The notes below the pieces were generated by a model. The model was not told the DNA's origin. It worked only from the letters and a program-made list of their open reading frames with translations, and made no database searches. A stretch of 64,000 nt of DNA from assembly GCF_036320965.1 (NCBI RefSeq), contig NC_092241.1, positions 23,672,055-23,736,054 of the forward strand, read 5' to 3'. The stretch comes from Panulirus ornatus. Lineage: Eukaryota > Arthropoda > Malacostraca > Decapoda > Palinuridae. The stretch's first letter is position 1; every line of letters begins with the position of its first letter. The translations under genes were made by a program, and so were the position numbers. This document shows, piece after piece, positions 42,309 through 54,545 of the stretch.

Positions 42309-42604
42309 GCTTTTGATGATCTCAATCACTTCAGATCTCCCGTAACCCTGCACCATCAGGCCTAGTAGGTCATTCCTGTCATTATGCTGAGTTGATAAAT
42401 CGTCTGAACAATATAACTGTCCATTAATCAATAATGATTTATAATCAAGTCGTCTGATTAATCTGTCCACTCGAACACCGAGAATCCCAGACAACAATAC
42501 TTGTGTTAAGTTTGACAGCGACCAGGAATGCTGTCATGTTTGTGGATCCCTACTAGTCGTGTTTTGATTGTCAGTGAGGAAGTGATTATTACTCTGCTTG
42601 GTAA
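42309..42604. other. Unique left flank of the segmental duplication
   Basis: About 300 bp without a recognised feature. It is single-copy in the window: the second duplication unit begins in LINE sequence without it. Confidence 0.6.
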
Positions 42605-44205
42605 ATCAGGTGTTTGCTTTGAAGAATGTATGTGAGAAATACTTAGAAAAGCAAATGGATTTGTATGTAGCATTTATGGATCTGGAGAAGGCATATGATA
42701 GAGTTGATAGAGATGCTCTGTGAAAGGTATTAAGAATATATGGTGTGGGAGGCAAGTTGTTAGAAGCAGTGAAAAGTTTTTATCGAGGATGTAAGGCATG
42801 TGTACGTGTAGAAAGAGAGGAAAGTGATTGGTTCTCAGTGAATGTAGGTTTGTGGCATGGGTGTGTGATGTGTCCATGGTTGTTTAATTTGTTTATGGAT
42901 GGGGTTGTTAGGGAGGTGAATGCAAGAGCTTTAGAGAGAGGGACAAGTATTCAGTCTGTTGTGGATGAGAAAGCTTGGAAAGTGAGTCAGTTGGCGTTCG
43001 CTGATGATACAGCGCTGGTGGCTGATTCGTGTGAGAAACTGCAGAAGCTGGTGACTGAGTTTGGTAAAGTGTGTGAAAGAAGAAAGCTGAGAAAAAATGT
43101 GAATAAGAGCAAGGTTATTAGGTACAGGGGTTTGAGGAACAAGTCAATTGGAAGGTAAGTTTGAATGGTGAAAAACTGGAGGAAGTGAAGTGTTTTAAGT
43201 ATCTGGGAGTGGCTTTGGCAGCAGATGGAACCATTGAAGCGGAAGTGAATCATAGGGTGGGGGAGGGGGCGAAAGTTCTGGGAGAGTTGAAGAATGTGTG
43301 GAAGTCGAGAACATTATCTCGGAAAGCAAGAATGGGTGTGCTTGAAGGAATAGTGGTTCTAACAATGTTATATGGTTGCGAGGCGTGGGCTATGGATAGA
43401 ATTGTGCGGAGGAGGGTACATGTGCTGGAAATGAGATGTTTGAGGATAATATGTGGAGTGAAGTGGCTTGATCGAGTAAGTAATAATAGGGTAAGAGAGA
43501 TGTGTGGTAATAAAAAGAGTGTGGTTGAGAAAGCAGAAGAGGGTGTTTTGAAATGGTTTGGGCACATGGGGAGAATGAGTGAGGAAAGATTGACCAAGAG
43601 GATATATGTGTCGGAGGTGGAGGGAACGAGGAGAAGTGGGAGACCAAATTGGAGGTGGAAAGATGGAGTGAAAAAGATTTTGAGTGATCGTGGCCTGAAC
43701 ATGCAGGAGGGTGAAAGGCGTGCAAGGAATAGAGTGAATTGGAACGATGTGGTATACCGGGGTCGACGTGCTGTCAATGGATTGAACCAGGGCATGTTAA
43801 GCGTCTGGAGTAAACCATGGAAAGTTTTGTGGGGCCTGGATGTGGAAAAGGAGCTGTGGTTTCGGTGCATTATACATGACAGCTAGAGACTGAGTGGGAA
43901 CGAATAGGGGCCTTTTTGTCCTTTCCTAGCGCTACCTCGCAAGCATGCGGGGGCAGGGGGTTCTCATTTCATGTGTGGTGGGGTAGCGACGGATATGAAT
44001 GAAGGCAGCAAGCATGAATTATGTACATGTAAATATATGTATATGTCTGTGTATGTATACATATGTATACGTTGAAATGTATAGGTATGTATATGTGCGT
44101 GTGTGGACGTGTATGTATATACATGTGTATGTGGGTGGGTTGGGCCATTCTTTCGTCTGTTTCCTTGCGCTACCTCGCTAACGCGGGAGACGGCGACAAA
44201 TCATG
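42605..44205 (+). mobile_element. LINE copy 4, 5'-truncated, long 3' UTR
   Basis: The copy starts at codons for QVFALKNVCEKYLEK. The RT is inactive: a TGA replaces the Trp codon of DALWK near 42722, motif B reads GLWHGCVMCPW in place of GLRQGCVMSPW, and a frameshift lies near 43128-43155. Motif C (FADD, about 42999-43010) is intact. The C-terminal domain is open to 43886. The 3' UTR is the long type and ends in the stem-loop and CGACAAATC. It is followed by about 35 bp of non-element sequence and then (CA)n and (TA)n. Confidence 0.9.
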
Positions 44206-44234
44206 ATGGGTAAATGGATAGATGAAAATTAAAT

Positions 44235-44490
<256 letters not shown>

Positions 44491-44505
44491 CTATTCATTT
44501 ATATT

Positions 44506-44592
44506 TATTATACTTTATCGCTGTCTCCCGCGTTAGCGAGGTAGCGCAAGGAAACAGACGAATGATCGGCCCAACCCACCCACATACACATG
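44506..44592 (-). mobile_element. Very short LINE 3' end
   Basis: Only the last 85 or so bases of the LINE are present in minus orientation: stem-loop, ACGAATGATCGGCCCAACCC and CATACACATGTA. It is fused without spacer to a Penelope-like coding fragment. It has TA-rich sequence on its 3' side. Confidence 0.85.
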
Positions 44593-44820
44593 TATGGAAA
44601 TTGTGGTAAATCTTATGTTGGTCAGACTGGTAAGGATCTTTCTGTTAGACTTAAGCAACATGAATATAGTATAAGAACGGGACAAGAATCAAATGCCTTG
44701 TTTAATCATGTTGAAAACTATGATCATTGTGTTGACTGGAGTAACGCCATCTCAGTTATTAACTCTAACTCTATTACCATGAGAAATATCATTGAATCTT
44801 CTATTATTAAATACACATAG
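44590..44820 (+). pseudogene. GIY-YIG endonuclease fragment of a Penelope-like element
   Basis: An open frame of 76 codons reads [20 protein letters not shown] at its start, where YVG is the second half of the GIY-YIG motif and the Arg of VRLKQH is the expected catalytic Arg. It continues with YSIRTGQESNALFNHV and DWSNAISVI and ends with RNIIESSIIKYT, which contains the expected catalytic Glu. In Penelope-like elements this nuclease follows the RT and nicks target DNA. The N-terminal GIY half and the RT are absent, and the Met is supplied by fused LINE sequence, so the fragment should be non-functional. Confidence 0.85.
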
Positions 44821-45101
44821 AATTATAATCTTAATATTAGTGATGGTCAATACAAATTAGATAACTTTATTTTTGATGAAATTTGTAAAATGATAATTTC
44901 ATGAACGTTCGTTTTATGTTTTGGACATTTGGACGTTTTATGTTTTGGATATGTTTACCAAATGGCGTCCTAGCTTCGTCTCTTCGATGTATATCAACTG
45001 ACTTATATTTCTCTCTTGTGTCTCCTCTGATGATGTGATTATTACACGAAAGTGCACTTGGGAACTTATCGTGTTTCATTTTTCCCCGTGGACTCATAGG
45101 A
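44593..45101 (+). mobile_element. Penelope-like element, 3' end
   Basis: This is a 5'-truncated Penelope-like retroelement: most of a GIY-YIG endonuclease domain, then a 3' tail with AAATGGCGTCCTAGC, TATATCAACTGACTTATATT, CTGATGATGTGATTATTACA and GTGGACTCATAGGAATA. The tail ends directly in (TA)n. Nothing of the reverse transcriptase is present. The family call rests on the combination of the endonuclease with this tail and was not confirmed by a search. Confidence 0.8.
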
Positions 45102-45127
45102 ATATATATATATATATATTTGTTTTT
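45102..45127. repeat. (TA)n between Penelope tail and LINE poly(A)
   Basis: A short TA tract followed by TTTGTTTTTTTG, which is the poly(A) tail of the minus-strand LINE to its right. Confidence 0.9.
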
Positions 45128-47216
45128 TTGCTTTGTCGCTGTCTCCCGCGTTTGCGAGGTAGCGCAAGGAAACAGACGAAAGAAATGGCCCAACCCACCC
45201 CCATACACATGTATATACATACGTCCACACACGCAAATATACATACCTACACAGCTTTCCATGGTTTACCCCAGACGCTTCACATGCCTTGATTCAATCC
45301 ATTGACAGCACGTCAACCCCGGTATACCACATCGCTCCAATTCACTCTATTCCTTGCCCGCCTTTCACCCTCCTGCATGTTCAGGCCCCGATCACACAAA
45401 ATCTTTTTCACTCCATCTTTCCACCTCCAATTTGTTCTCCCTCTTCTCCTCGTTCCCTCCACCTCCGACACATATATCCTCTTGGTCAATCTTTCCTCAC
45501 TCATTCTCTCCATGTGCCCAAACCATTTCAAAACACCCTCTTCTGCTCTCTCAACCACGCTCTTTTTATTTCCACACATCTCTCTTACCCTTACGTTACT
45601 TACTCGATCAAACCACCTCACACCACACATTGTCCTCAAACATCTCATTTCCAGCACATCCACCCTGCTGCGCATAACTCTATCCATAGCCCACGCCTCT
45701 CAACCATACAACATTGTTGGAACCACTATCCTTCAAACATACCCATTTTTGCTTTCCGAGATAATGTTCTCGACTTCCACACATTCTTCAAGGCTCCCAG
45801 GGTTTTCGCCCTCTCCCCCACCCTATGGTCCACTTCCGCTTCCATGGTTCCATCCGCTGCCAGATCCACTCCCAGATATCTAAAACACTTTACTTCCTCC
45901 AGTTTTTTTCCATTCAAACTTAACTCCCAATTAACTTGACCCTCAACCCTACTGTACCTAATAACCTTGCTCTTATTCACATTTACTCTTAACTTTCTTC
46001 TTTCACACACTTTACCAAACTCAGTCACCAGCTTCTGCAGTTTCTCACATGAATCAGCCACCAGCGCTGTATCATCAGCGAACAACAACGGACTCACTTC
46101 CCAAGCTCTCTCATCCACAACAGACTTCATACTTGCCCATCTTTCCAAAACTCTTGCATTCACTTCCCTAACAACCCCATCCATAAACAAATTAAACAAC
46201 CATGGAAACATCACACACCCCTGCCGCAAACCTACATTCACTGAGAACCAATCACTTTCCTCTCTTCCTACACGTACACATGCCTTACATCCTCGATAAA
46301 AACTTTTCACTGCTTCTAACAACTTGCCTCCCACACCATATATTCTTAATACCTTCCACAGAGCATCTCTATCAACTCTATCATATGCCTTCTCCAGATC
46401 CATAAATGCTACATACAAATCCATTTGCTTTTCTAAGTATTTCTCACATACATTCTTCAAAGTAAGCACCTGATGCACACATCCTCTACCACTTCTGAAA
46501 CCACACTGCTCTTCCCCAATCTGATGCTCTGTACATGCCTTCACCCTCTCAATCAATACCCTCCCATATAATTTACCAGGAATACTCAACAAACTTATAC
46601 CTCTATAATTTGAGCACTCACTCTTATCCCCTTTGCCTTTGTACAATGGCACTATGCACGCATTCCGCCAATCTTCAGGCACCTCACAATGAGTCATACA
46701 TACATTAAATAACCTTACCAACCAGTCAACAATACAGTCACCCCCTTTTTCAATAAATTCCACTGCAATACTAACCAAACTTGCTGCCTAGCCGACTTTC
46801 ATCTTTCGCAAAGCTTTTACTACCTCTTCTCTGTTTACCAAATCATTTTCCCTAACCCCCTCACTTTGCACACCACCTCGACCAAAACACCTATATCTGC
46901 CACTCTATCATCAAACACATTCAACAAACCTTCAAAATACTCACTCCATCTCCTTCTCACATACCACTACTTGTTATCACCTCCCATTTGCGCCCTTCAC
47001 TGAAGCTCCCATTTGCTCCCTTGTCTTACGCACTTTTATTTACCTCCTTCCAGAACATCTTTTTATTCTCCCTAAAATCTAATGATACTCTCTCACCCCA
47101 ACTCTCATTTGCCCTCTTTTTCACCTCTTGCACCTCTCTCTTGACCTCCTGTCTCTTTCTTTTATACATCTCCCACTCAATTGCATTTTTCCCTGCAAAA
47201 TCGTCAAAATGCCTCT
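45128..47216 (-). mobile_element. LINE copy 5 (RT region and short 3' UTR), minus strand
   Basis: It covers the LINE from the linker before the RT (GKNAIEWEMYKRKRQEVKRE) through the RT and C-terminal domain to a short-type 3' UTR. Its 5' end at about 47213-47218 is fused to the body of a SINE-like element in the same orientation. Disruptions visible in this copy include a stop in VG*AAS at about 46790, a stop in place of Cys in YGCEAW near 45700, and a frameshift near 45727, plus further indels around 46880-47040. Confidence 0.9.
45726..46778 (-). pseudogene. LINE reverse transcriptase, central domain (350 codons)
   Basis: RT finger and palm region: CIVPLYKGKGDKSECSNYRG at residues 41-60, FRSGRGC, motif A FMDLEKAYDRV at 125-135, motif B GLRQGCVMFPW at 183-193 (S to F compared with other copies) and motif C FADD at 233-236. 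It is closed upstream by a stop at the GKAAGLDG motif, which here reads as a stop followed by AASLVSIAVEF. It ends at a frameshift before the C-terminal block, which reopens at 45313-45687. The duplicated copy at 52439-53491 has the normal S in motif B and Q for P at residue 230. Confidence 0.88.
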
Positions 47217-47449
47217 GTCGCCATTTCCCGCGTTAGCGAGGTAGCGTTAAAAACAAAGGACTTGGCCTTTGAGGGAATATCCTCATCTGGCCCCTTCTCT
47301 GTTCCCTCTTTTGGAAAATGAAAAAAACGAAAAAAAAAAAAAACGAGAGGGGAGGATTTCCAGCCACCCACTCCCTTCCCTTTTAGTTGCTTTCTACCAC
47401 ACGCAGGGAATACGTGGGAAGTATTCTTTCTCCCCTATCCCCAGGGATG
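47217..47449 (-). mobile_element. SINE-like element fused to LINE copy 5
   Basis: Read on the minus strand it starts ATCCCTGGGGATAGGGGAG and continues through AATACTTCCCACGTATTCCC, CAACTAAAAGGG, a T-run, TCCAAAAGAGGGAACAGAG and ACGCTACCTCGCTAACGCGG to GAAATGGCGA. There, where intact copies continue with ATAGTATG and poly(A), it passes straight into LINE coding sequence. Its 5' end abuts a TA-rich tract. Confidence 0.85.
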
Positions 47450-47531
47450 TATATATATATATATATATTATATTATATATATATTATATATATAATATAT
47501 TATATTATATATATATAATTTAAATATATAT

Positions 47532-47565
<34 letters not shown>

Positions 47566-47616
47566 ATATTAATTTTATCTATATATATTATATATATATA
47601 TATTATAATATATTTT
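47450..47616. repeat. Imperfect TA-rich tract
   Basis: About 165 bp of TA dinucleotides with many ATTA and TAATT interruptions. The corresponding tract in duplication unit 2 (54165-54358) is a nearly pure TA run. Confidence 0.93.
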
Positions 47617-49052
47617 ATCTCTGGTGATAGGGGAGAAGAGTACTTCCCTCGTATTCCCTGCGTGTCGTAGAAGGCGACTAAAAGGGGAATGAGCGGGGGG
47701 CTAGAAACCTTCTCCACCTTATATCTTAATTTTCTAAAAGAGGGAACAGAAGAAGGAGTCCCGCGGGGAGTGCTCATCCTCCTCGAAGGCTCAGATTGGG
47801 GTGGCTAAATGTGCGTGGATGTAACCAAGATGAGAGAAAAGGAGAGGTAGATAGTATGTTTGAGGAAAGGAACTTGGATGTTTTCGTTCTGAGTGAAACG
47901 AAGCTCAATGGTAAAGTGAAATAGTGGATTAGGAATGTTTTGGGAGTAAGTCAGAGGTTGGTGAGAGGACAAGAGCAAAGGAAGAAGTAGCACTACTACG
48001 GAAACAGTTGTGGGAGTATGTGATAGAGAATAAGAAACTAGACTCTGTATTGATATGGGTAAAACTGAAAGTGGATGGAGAGAGATGGGTGATTATTGGT
48101 ACCTATGCACCTGGGCATAAGAAGAAAGATCATGACAGGCAAGTGTTTTAGGAGCAGCTGAAGTGAGTGTGTTAGCAGTTTAGATGCACGAGACCGGGTT
48201 ATAGTGATGGGTGATTTGAACACAATGATGAGTAATGTGGCAGTTGAGGGAATATTTTGTGTACATGGAATGTTCAGTGTTGTAAATGGAAATGGTGAAG
48301 AGCTTGTAGATTTGTGTTCTGAAAAAGGACTGGTGATTGGGAATACCTGGTTCAAAAAGAGAGATATACATAACTATACGTATGTAAGTAGGAGAGATGA
48401 CCAGAGAGCGTTATTGGATTACTTGTTAATTGATAGCAGCGTGGAAAGAGAGACTTTTGGATGTAACTGGAGGTGCAACTGGAGGGATGTCTAATCATTA
48501 TCTTCTGGATGCGAGGTGAAGATTTGTAGAGGTTTTTAGAAAAGAAGAGAGATGTTAGGGTGAAGAGTGGTGAGAGTAAGTGAGCTTGGGAAGGAGAATT
48601 CTGTGAGGAAGTACAAGGAGTAGACTGAGTGCAGAATGGAAAAAGGTGAGAACAAAGGACGTAAGGGGAGTGGGGGAGGAATTGGATGCATTTAGGGAAG
48701 CAGTGATGGCTTGCGCAAAAGATGCTTGTGGCATGAGAAGCGTGGGAGGCAGGCGGATTAGAAAGGGTAGTGTAGTGGTGGGATGAAGAAGTAAGATAAT
48801 TAGTGAAAGAGAAAAGATAGGCATTTGGACGATTTTTTGCAGGGAAATAGTGCAAATGAGTGGGAGATGTGCAAACGAACGAGGCAGGAGGTCAAGAGAA
48901 AGGTGCAGAGATGAAAAAGAGGGCAAATGAGAGTTGGGGTGAGAAAGTATCATTAAATTTTAGGGAGAATTAAAAGATGTTTTGGAAGGAGGTAAATAAA
49001 ATGCGTAAGACAAGGGAACAATGGAACATCGGTGAAGGGGGTAATGGGGAAG
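47617..49052 (+). mobile_element. LINE 5' portion, cut by the duplication junction
   Basis: It begins directly after TA sequence with ATCTCTGGTGATAGGGGAG, the LINE 5' end. It continues through the endonuclease region to the linker before the RT and stops at GTAATGGGGAAG, where unit 2 begins. Indels break the frame more than in the paralogue at 54360: compare the open pieces 48204-48494 here and 54947-55282 there. Confidence 0.88.
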
Positions 49053-50647
49053 GTGTTTGCTTTGAAGAATGTATGTGAGAAATACTTAGAAAAGCAAATG
49101 GATTTGTATGTAGCATTTATGGATCTGGAGAAGGCATATGATAGAGTTGATAGAGATGCTCTGTGAAAGGTATTAAGAATATATGGTGTGGGGGCAAGTT
49201 GTTAGAAGCAGTGAAAAGTTTTTATCGAGGATGTAAGGCATGTGTACGTGTAGAAAGAGAGGAAAGTGATTGGTTCTCAGTGAATGTAGGTTTGTGGCAT
49301 GGGTGTGTGATGTGTCCATGGTTGTTTAATTTGTTTATGGATGGGGTTGTTAGGGAGGTGAATGCAAGAGCTTTAGAGAGAGGGACAAGTATTCAGTCTG
49401 TTGTGGATGAGAAAGCTTGGAAAGTGAGTCAGTTGGCGTTCGCTGATGATACAGCGCTGGTGGCTGATTCGTGTGAGAAACTGCAGAAGCTGGTGACTGA
49501 GTTTGGTAAAGTGTGTGAAAGAAGAAAGCTGAGAAAAAATGTGAATAAGAGCAAGGTTATTAGGTACAGGGGTTTGAGGAACAAGTCAATTGGAAGGTAA
49601 GTTTGAATGGTGAAAAACTGGAGGAAGTGAAGTGTTTTAAGTATCTGGGAGTGGCTTTGGCAGCAGATGGAACCATTGAAGCGGAAGTGAATCATAGGGT
49701 GGGGGAGGGGGCGAAAGTTCTGGGAGAGTTGAAGAATGTGTGGAAGTCGAGAACATTATCTCGGAAAGCAAGAATGGGTGTGCTTGAAGGAATAGTGGTT
49801 CTAACAATGTTATATGGTTGCGAGGCGTGGGCTATGGATAGAATTGTGCGGAGGAGGGTACATGTGCTGGAAATGAGATGTTTGAGGATAATATGTGGAG
49901 TGAAGTGGCTTGATCGAGTAAGTAATAATAGGGTAAGAGAGATGTGTGGTAATAAAAAGAGTGTGGTTGAGAAAGCAGAAGAGGGTGTTTTGAAATGGTT
50001 TGGGCACATGGGGAGAATGAGTGAGGAAAGATTGACCAAGAGGATATATGTGTCGGAGGTGGAGGGAACGAGGAGAAGTGGGAGACCAAATTGGAGGTGG
50101 AAAGATGGAGTGAAAAAGATTTTGAGTGATCGTGGCCTGAACATGCAGGAGGGTGAAAGGCGTGCAAGGAATAGAGTGAATTGGAACGATGTGGTATACC
50201 GGGGTCGACGTGCTGTCAATGGATTGAACCAGGGCATGTTAAGCGTCTGGAGTAAACCATGGAAAGTTTTGTGGGGCCTGGATGTGGAAAAGGAGCTGTG
50301 GTTTCGGTGCATTATACATGACAGCTAGAGACTGAGTGGGAACGAATAGGGCCTTTTTGTCCTTTCCTAGCGCTACCTCGCAAGCATGCGGGGGCAGGGG
50401 GTTCTCATTTCATGTGTGGTGGGGTAGCGACGGATATGAATGAAGGCAGCAAGCATGAATTATGTACATGTAAATATATGTATATGTCTGTGTATGTATA
50501 CATATGTATACGTTGAAATGTATAGGTATGTATATGTGCGTGTGTGGACGTGTATGTATATACATGTGTATGTGGGTGGGTTGGGCCATTCTTTCGTCTG
50601 TTTCCTTGCGCTACCTCGTTAACGCGGGAGACGGCGACAAATCATGA
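49053..50647 (+). mobile_element. LINE copy 4 duplicate (unit 2)
   Basis: Same element as at 42605-44205, with the same defects (TGA in DALWK, GLWHGCVMCPW, frameshift near 49570-49597) and one additional base deletion near 49191. The C-terminal frame at 49603-50328 encodes the same protein as 43161-43886. Sharing of all inactivating changes shows duplication after inactivation. Confidence 0.9.
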
Positions 50648-50675
50648 TGGGTAAATGGATAGATGAAAATTAAAT

Positions 50676-50941
<266 letters not shown>

Positions 50942-51186
50942 ATCCCTGGGGATAGGGGAGAAAGAATACTTCTCACGTATTCCCTGCGTGTCGTAGAAGG
51001 CGACTAAAAGGGAAGGGAGCGGGGGGCTGGAAATCCTCCCCTCTCGTTTTTATTTTTCCAAAAGAAGGAACAGAGAAGGGGGCTAAGTGAGGATATTCCC
51101 TCAAAGGCTCAGTCCTCTGTTCTTAACGCTACCTCGCTAACGCGGGAAATGGCGAATCGTGTGAAAAAAAAAAAAAAAAAAAAAAA
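50942..51186 (+). mobile_element. SINE-like element, complete, inside (TA)n
   Basis: A full copy from ATCCCTGGGGATAGGGGAG to GAAATGGCGAATCGTGTG plus about 23 A residues, with TA dinucleotides on both sides. The corresponding place in unit 1 (about 44470-44490) is uninterrupted TA, so this insertion is present only in unit 2. I could not find a tRNA-like A/B box pair, so 'SINE' describes only its size and tail. Confidence 0.88.
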
Positions 51187-51219
51187 TATATGTATATATA
51201 TATACTATTCATTTATATT

Positions 51220-51306
51220 TATTATACTTTATCGCTGTCTCCCGCGTTAGCGAGGTAGCGCAAGGAAACAGACGAATGATCGGCCCAACCCACCCACATA
51301 CACATG
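51220..51306 (-). mobile_element. Very short LINE 3' end, unit 2
   Basis: Duplicate of 44506-44592, offset 6,714 bp, with the same fusion to Penelope-like coding sequence. Confidence 0.85.
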
Positions 51307-51815
51307 TATGGAAATTGTGATAGATCTTATGTTGGTCAGACTGGTAAGGATCTTTCTGTTAGACTTAAGCAACATAAATATAGTATAAGAACGGGACAAG
51401 AATCAAATGCATTGTTTAATCTCGTCAAAAACTATGATCATTGTACTGACTGGAGTAACGCCATCTCAGTTATTAACTCTAACTCTATTACCATGAGAAA
51501 TATCATTGAATCTTCTATTATTAAATACACATAGAATTATAATCTTAATATTAGTGATGGTCAATACAAATTAGATAACTTTATTTGATGAAATTTGTAA
51601 AATGATAATTTCATGAACGTTCGTTTTATGTTTTGGACATTTGGACGTTTTATGTTTTGGATATGTTTACTAAATGGCGTCCTAGCTTCGTCTCTTCGAT
51701 GTATATCAACTGACTTATATTTCTCTCTTGTGTCTCCTCTGATGATGTGATTATTACACGAAAGTGCACTTGGGAACTTATCGTGTTTCATTTTTCCCCG
51801 TGGACTCATAGGAAT
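51307..51815 (+). mobile_element. Penelope-like element 3' end, unit 2
   Basis: Duplicate of 44593-45101. The endonuclease piece (open frame 51304-51534) has the same YVG, VRL and IIES motifs, with a few amino-acid changes (GNCDRSYVG, KQHKYS, LFNLVKNYDHCTDW). The tail differs by a missing T within CTTTATTTGATG. It ends in TA and then the T-run of the next LINE. Confidence 0.82.
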
Positions 51816-51839
51816 ATATATATATATATATTTTTTTTT

Positions 51840-53930
51840 TTTGCTTTGTCGCTGTCTCCCGCGTTTGCGAGGTAGCGCAAGGAAACAGACGAAAGAAATG
51901 GCCCAACCCACCCCCATACACATGTATATACATACGTCCACACACGCAAATATACATACCTACACAGCTTTCCATGGTTTACCCCAGACGCTTCACATGC
52001 CTTGATTCAATCCATTGACAGCACGTCAACCCCGGTATACCACATCGCTCCAATTCACTCTATTCCTTGCCCGCCTTTCACCCTCCTGCATGTTCAGGCC
52101 CCGATCACACAAAATCTTTTTCACTCCATCTTTCCACCTCCAATTTGGTCTCCCTCTTCTCCTCGTTCCCTCCACCTCCGACACATATATCCTCTTGGTC
52201 AATCTTTCCTCACTCATTCTCTCCATGTGCCCAAACCATTTCAAAACACCCTCTTCTGCTCTCTCAACCACGCTCTTTTTATTTCCACACATCTCTCTTA
52301 CCCTTACGTTACTTACTCGATCAAACCACCTCACACCACACATTGTCCTCAAACATCTCATTTCCAGCACATCCACCCTGCTGCGCATAACTCTATCCAT
52401 AGCCCACGCCTCTCAACCATACAACATTGTTGGAACCACTATCCTTCAAACATACCCATTTTTGCTTTCCGAGATAATGTTCTCGACTTCCACACATTCT
52501 TCAAGGCTCCCAGGGTTTTCGCCCTCTCCCCCACCCTATGGTCCACTTCCGCTTCCATGGTTCCATCCGCTGCCAGATCCACTCCCAGATATCTAAAACA
52601 CTTTACTTCCTCCAGTTTTTTTCCATTCAAACTTAACTCCCAATTAACTTGACCCTCAACCCTACTGTACCTAATAACCTTGCTCTTATTCACATTTACT
52701 CTTAACTTTCTTCTTTCACACACTTTACCAAACTCAGTCACCAGCTTCTGCAGTTTCTCACATGAATCAGCCACCAGCGCTGTATCATCAGCGAACAACA
52801 ACTGACTCACTTCCCAAGCTCTCTCATCCACAACAGACTTCATACTTGCCCATCTTTCCAAAACTCTTGCATTCACTTCCCTAACAACCCCATCCATAAA
52901 CAAATTAAACAACCATGGAGACATCACACACCCCTGCCGCAAACCTACATTCACTGAGAACCAATCACTTTCCTCTCTTCCTACACGTACACATGCCTTA
53001 CATCCTCGATAAAAACTTTTCACTGCTTCTAACAACTTGCCTCCCACACCATATATTCTTAATACCTTCCACAGAGCATCTCTATCAACTCTATCATATG
53101 CCTTCTCCAGATCCATAAATGCTACATACAAATCCATTTGCTTTTCTAAGTATTTCTCACATACATTCTTCAAAGTAAGCACCTGATGCACACATCCTCT
53201 ACCACTTCTGAAACCACACTGCTCTTCCCCAATCTGATGCTCTGTACATGCCTTCACCCTCTCAATCAATACCCTCCCATATAATTTACCAGGAATACTC
53301 AACAAACTTATACCTCTATAATTTGAGCACTCACTCTTATCCCCTTTGCCTTTGTACAATGGCACTATGCACGCATTCCGCCAATCTTCAGGCACCTCAC
53401 AATGAGTCATACATACATTAAATAACCTTACCAACCAGTCAACAATACAGTCACCCCCTTTTTCAATAAATTCCACTGCAATACTAACCAAACTTGCTGC
53501 CTAGCCGACTTTCATCTTTCGCAAAGCTTTTACTACCTCTTCTCTGTTTACCAAATCATTTTCCCTAACCCCCTCACTTTGCACACCACCTCGACCAAAA
53601 CACCCTATATCTGCCACTCTATCATCAAACACATTCAACAAACCTTCAAAATACTCACTCCATCTCCTTCTCACATCACCACTACTTGTTATCACCTCCC
53701 CATTTGCGCCCTTCACTGAAGCTCCCATTTGCTCCCTTGTCTTACGCACTTTATTTACCTCCTTCCAGAACATCTTTTTATTCTCCCTAAAATCTAATGA
53801 TACTCTCTCACCCCAACTCTCATTTGCCCTCTTTTTCACCTCTTGCACCTCTCTCTTGACCTCCTGTCTCTTTCTTTTATACATCTCCCACTCAATTGCA
53901 TTTTTTCCCTGCAAAAAACGTCAAAATGCC
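51840..53930 (-). mobile_element. LINE copy 5 duplicate (unit 2)
   Basis: Same element as at 45128-47216. The linker is better preserved here: the frame 53501-53914 reads intact from GKNAIEWEMYKRKRQ through MFWKEVNKVRKTREQM, VITSSGDVRRRW and FEGLLNVFDDRV to KALRKMKVG. Downstream frames are 52439-53491 (RT) and 52026-52400 (C-terminal). It shares the stop in the GKAAGLDG motif and the stop and frameshift near the YGCEAW motif with unit 1. Confidence 0.9.
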
Positions 53931-54361
<431 letters not shown>

Positions 54362-54545
54362 CTCTGGTGATAGGGGAGAAGAGTACTTCCCTCGTATTCC
54401 CTGCGTGTCGTAGAAGGCGACTAAAAGGGGAATGAGCGGGGGGCTAGAAACCTTCTCCACCTTATATCTTAATTTTCTAAAAGAGGGAACAGAAGAAGGA
54501 GTCCCGCGGGGAGTGCTCATCCTCCTCGAAGGCTCAGATTGGGGT

